A stretch of DNA of 54,221 nucleotides from Vibrio metschnikovii CIP 69.14 (GTDB lineage Bacteria > Pseudomonadota > Gammaproteobacteria > Enterobacterales > Vibrionaceae). The notes beneath the pieces are model-generated. The model saw only the letters and a list, made by a program, of their open reading frames with translations. It did not search any database and was not told the DNA's origin. The DNA is taken from contig NZ_ACZO01000010.1 in assembly GCF_000176155.1 (NCBI RefSeq), forward strand, positions 1 through 54,221, given 5' to 3'. Below, in pieces: positions 51,029 to 54,221 of this stretch (position 1 is the stretch's first letter; every line of letters starts with the position of its first letter). A program made the position numbers and the translations under genes.

Positions 51029-51469
51029 ATGCAAATACCAATTCTTCACTTTGAGCACGTTGAGACGCTAAAGCTACCCCTGATTAAACGTTTGTATAAA
51101 CAGCACTATCCATCAGCTAAACCGAAAAGTGATGAGCTGATCATCGCGGCTTATGAAAACCACCATATCAAAGCCGTTGTTCGTTTTCGCTCAATTGCTG
51201 ATTATCGATTATTGACTGGTATGGCCGTGGTGAGTGATGAGCGTTCAAAAGGGATTGGGCAAGCATTATTGCTCTACTGCAAAAAAAACATACTGAAACA
51301 CAATGACTATTGTTTTGCTTATCCGCATCTGACATCCTTTTATACACTTGGTAATTTTTATACTCAGCGTCCAGACCAGCTTCCTGCAGAATTGCGAACA
51401 CTGCTTACTCGCTACCAAGCGAGTGGTAAATCTCTTATTCCGATGATGTATAAAGATGACTTATGTTAA
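51029..51469 (+). CDS. GNAT-family acetyltransferase-like protein
   Basis: A 146-residue protein with a GNAT-like core. The strand-loop-helix GMAVVSDERSKGIGQALLLYCKK (about 66-88) carries the R/Q-x-x-G-x-G/A acetyl-CoA loop as RSKGIGQ. The later NFYTQRPDQLPAEL segment is typical of small GNATs with unknown substrates. I prefer the ATG at 51029; a TTG four codons upstream is possible. It diverges from murB and precedes pssA by 89 bp on the same strand. Confidence 0.72.
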   Translation: MQIPILHFEHVETLKLPLIKRLYKQHYPSAKPKSDELIIAAYENHHIKAVVRFRSIADYRLLTGMAVVSDERSKGIGQALLLYCKKNILKHNDYCFAYPHLTSFYTLGNFYTQRPDQLPAELRTLLTRYQASGKSLIPMMYKDDLC

Positions 51470-51558
51470 GAATAGAGCTCTTTTCTAGCTATCATTCACG
51501 TTATTTTGGTAATATACCCTGCTCGCAATTTTGCACATACGTAAGGTAAAGCATCACT

Positions 51559-52900
51559 ATGATTGCTCGTAGAAATACAGTCGAACAACTGCCCACTATT
51601 GCGCAAGATCCTAATAAGTTTGATGTATTGCTGTCAGCTCAAGAGTTTCGTACTCATCTTATTGAGTCTATTCGTCTAGCCAGTAAACGCATCTATATCG
51701 TGGCTTTATACCTAGAAAACGACGATGCCGGACGCGAAATACTCACTGAGCTTTATAACGCTAAACAGCGTAATCCAGGATTAGATATTCACATTTGTGT
51801 CGATTGGCATCGAGCTCAGCGCGGGTTAATCGGTGCTGAGGCCTCTGCAGGGAATGCAACACTGTATTGTGACTTTAAACAGCGTTATCAACATGCTATC
51901 CCTGTACATGGCATTCCCGGTTCGCGGAAGAGAAGTCTTTGGCGTGCTTCATCTCAAAGGCTTTATCATCGATGACCAAGTGATCTATAGCGGAGCGAGT
52001 ATTAATAACGTTTACCTGCACTATCAAGAACGTTACCGCTTTGATCGCTATCATACCTTAGATAATCAACTTCTCGCTGACACTATGGTTAACTTCATTC
52101 AACATACATTATTGGCTCATCCGGCCGTGAATGAATTATCTTGCACAGATAGGCCCAAAACAAAAGAGATCAAAACCGATATTCGCCAGTTTCGTGCAAC
52201 GCTTACGGAAGCGAGCTACGACTTTTCAGCACAAGCGATTAATGCCGATCAAGTCGGTGTGACTCCACTTGTTGGTATTGGTAAGCGTCGAAATCATCTA
52301 AACCAGACTGTGATTGACCTACTTGCTCAGGCTGAACAAGAAATCTATATCTGTACACCCTATTTTAATTTTCCGCCTTCTGTGGCAAAAGAAGTAAAAA
52401 AAGCGATTAAACGAGGAGTCACCGTTCATATTATTGTTGGAGACAAAACTGCGAATGATTTCTATATAGCGCCTTCACAAGATTTCAAAACCATTGGCGG
52501 TTTACCTTATCTCTATGAACTCAATCTACGTCGCTTTGCAAAGATTAATGAAGCCAATATCGCTAGTCGAAAACTATCCATTCACTTATGGAAAGATGGT
52601 GACAACAGTTTCCACCTAAAAGGCATCTGGATAGATAAACGTTATATGCTGATCACAGGCAATAATCTTAACCCAAGAGCATGGAAACTCGATTTAGAGA
52701 ACGCGTTACTTATCCAAGATAAACACGGACATCTCGTTGATAAATTTAGTAAAGAGATGGATAACATTTTACAGCATACGCAATTAGTCTGTACCTACAA
52801 ACAAATTGAGAAGCTCGATAGTTATCCTGATGTCGTACAACGACTAATGAAAAGAATTACGCGTGTTAAAGCTGACCGAGTATTAAAGCAAATTCTTTAA
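51559..52900 (+). CDS. pssA: Phosphatidylserine synthase (CDP-diacylglycerol-serine), interrupted by one extra base
   Basis: PssA is the phospholipase-D-fold enzyme that makes phosphatidylserine from CDP-diacylglycerol and serine, upstream of Psd (22103). The first 120 or so codons (MIARRNTVEQ to YQHAIPVHGIP) and the remainder (VRGREVFGVLHLKGFIIDD onward) are in different frames. Removing one G from the GG at 51919-51920 joins them into a 446-residue protein. Both HKD motifs are present, HLKGFIID and HLKGIWID, plus GDKTANDFY and ITGNNLNPRAW. It ends at a strong terminator. The lesion sits just before the first catalytic motif; sequence error is the simplest explanation. Confidence 0.92.
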
Positions 52901-52919
52901 AGAAAATAGCAGAAAGAAG

Positions 52920-52946
52920 CCGATAGTGATTCACTATCGGTTTTTT
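52920..52946 (+). terminator. Rho-independent terminator of pssA
   Basis: CCGATAGTGA (52920-52929) and TCACTATCGG (52931-52940) form a near-perfect palindrome followed by T6 (52941-52946), 20 bp after the stop. Confidence 0.92.
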
Positions 52947-53087
52947 ATTACTGATGAATCATTTTAACACAATCCTCATACAGCAATCTCGGTATTCTGT
53001 ACTCCAACAGATAGCCAAAGAAAAGATCCAATGGATCCATTCTACTCTCTTCACACAGACCAAAACTTTTTATAAATTTACCCGATA

Positions 53088-53117
53088 CAAAAAATCCCCA
53101 GCATTGCTGCTAGGGAT
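53088..53117 (-). terminator. Terminator of the rRNA operon
   Basis: On the minus strand ATCCCTAGCA pairs with TGCTGGGGAT (one G-U pair) around a GCAA tetraloop, followed by T6. It lies about 10 bp beyond tRNA-Asp. Confidence 0.9.
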
Positions 53118-53127
53118 CCTTTATCAG

Positions 53128-53204
53128 TGGCGGAGCGGACGGGACTCGAACCCGCGACCCCCGGCGTGACAGGCCGGTATTCTAACCAACTGAACTACCG
53201 CTCC
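53128..53204 (-). tRNA. tRNA-Asp (GTC)
   Basis: 77 nt with encoded CCA and anticodon loop CTGTCAC. It is the distal tRNA of the rRNA operon, 84 bp after 5S, as seen in several Vibrio and enterobacterial rrn operons. Confidence 0.97.
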
Positions 53205-53288
53205 ACATTGTCTTGTTACTCGATAAAGTCTGATTGGCTGCTTTATTGAGTTTCTGTCTTCAGACCTTAGGTCTAAACACAAGTATTA

Positions 53289-53408
53289 AAGCCTGGCGAT
53301 GTTCTACTCTCACATGGGGAGACCCCACACTACCATCGACGCTGTTTCGTTTCACTTCTGAGTTCGGCATGGAGTCAGGTGGGTCCAAAACGCTATGGTC
53401 GCCAAGCA
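53289..53408 (-). rRNA. rrf: 5S ribosomal RNA
   Basis: About 120 nt. On the minus strand it begins TGCTTGGCGACCATAGCG and ends in GAACATCGCCAGGC, which pairs with the start (helix I). The conserved CCATGCCGAACTCAGAAGTG loop B/C segment is present. Ends are set by comparison with known 5S genes and may be off by one or two bases. Confidence 0.95.
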
Positions 53409-53493
53409 AATTTGGTTAATTCGGAAAGCTGTTTTTCATTCTCTACACATTCAATGCACTTCTTTGAGTCCACCAAAACCCCTTGGGTGTTGT

Positions 53494-54221
<728 letters not shown>

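Noticed and set aside
51833..51920. Independent start of a shorter pssA-like gene at 51833
   Set aside because: The first 29 codons are out of frame with the PssA family and are only the wrong-frame reading of the upstream part.

Overview
The window is a core-chromosome segment from a gammaproteobacterium of the Vibrionaceae. The reasons are the protein sequences (EF-Tu, RpoB, L7/L12, HflK/C and Hfq are all Vibrio/enterobacterial in type), a gene order that matches what I remember of Vibrio chromosome 1 (murB-birA-coaA, tufB-secE-nusG-rplKAJL-rpoBC, rsd-nudC-hemE, gpmM-envC, psd-rsgA-orn, queG/tsaE-amiB-mutL-miaA-hfq-hflXKC, fkpA-tus-rpsL-rpsG-fusA), and tandem initiator-tRNA/tRNA-Gly genes beside orn. 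I cannot fix the species. I see no phage, transposon, CRISPR, toxin or defence island; this is almost entirely housekeeping DNA.

Layout. 1-5200: the str operon (rpsL-rpsG-fusA, probably continuing to tufA beyond base 1), tusDCB for tRNA 2-thiolation and a YheO-type regulator, all on the minus strand. 5450-7800: FkpA-type lipoprotein PPIase, a WD40 lipoprotein coupled to slyX, and a DUF2065 protein. 7900-16950: the minus-strand tsaE-amiB-mutL-miaA-hfq-hflX-hflK-hflC superoperon. 17170-20045: queG, a long non-coding spacer with a perfect pair of inverted DnaA boxes, and a ten-unit tRNA array (four tRNA-fMet, four tRNA-Gly, two damaged tRNA-Gly). 20250-29950: orn, rsgA, psd, a DASS anion transporter, gpmM, a DEAD-box helicase, envC and a DHH phosphoesterase. 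30100-33700: a TetR regulator, hemE, a probable orphan small RNA, nudC and rsd. 33790-47680: rpoC, rpoB, rplL, rplJ, rplA, rplK, nusG, secE, tufB and four tRNA genes, all on the minus strand. 47880-52900: coaA, birA, murB, a GNAT protein and pssA. 52950-54221: the 3' end of an rRNA operon (23S partial, 5S, tRNA-Asp) on the minus strand.

How the genes fit together. Translation and transcription dominate: two elongation factors, six ribosomal proteins, the beta and beta' subunits of RNA polymerase with its anti-sigma factor Rsd, NusG, SecE, tRNA and rRNA genes, and several tRNA modifiers (tusBCD, miaA, tsaE, queG). A second theme is the envelope: AmiB and its activator EnvC (septal peptidoglycan splitting), MurB, the phosphatidylethanolamine pair PssA/Psd, HflKC and FkpA. 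Strong sigma70 promoters with GC-rich discriminators precede rpsL, rplK, rplJ, the fMet/Gly array and the tRNA-tufB operon, as expected for growth-rate-controlled genes.

Main points for a second look: three core genes (rpoB, murB, pssA) are each broken by exactly one extra base, all in the right-hand quarter, which looks like residual sequence error; two tRNA-Gly copies carry the same replaced T-arm and lack the G18-G19 pair; a promoter-hairpin-terminator unit between hemE and nudC looks like an unannotated sRNA; and a 47-bp dyad between queG and the tRNA array contains two consensus DnaA boxes.
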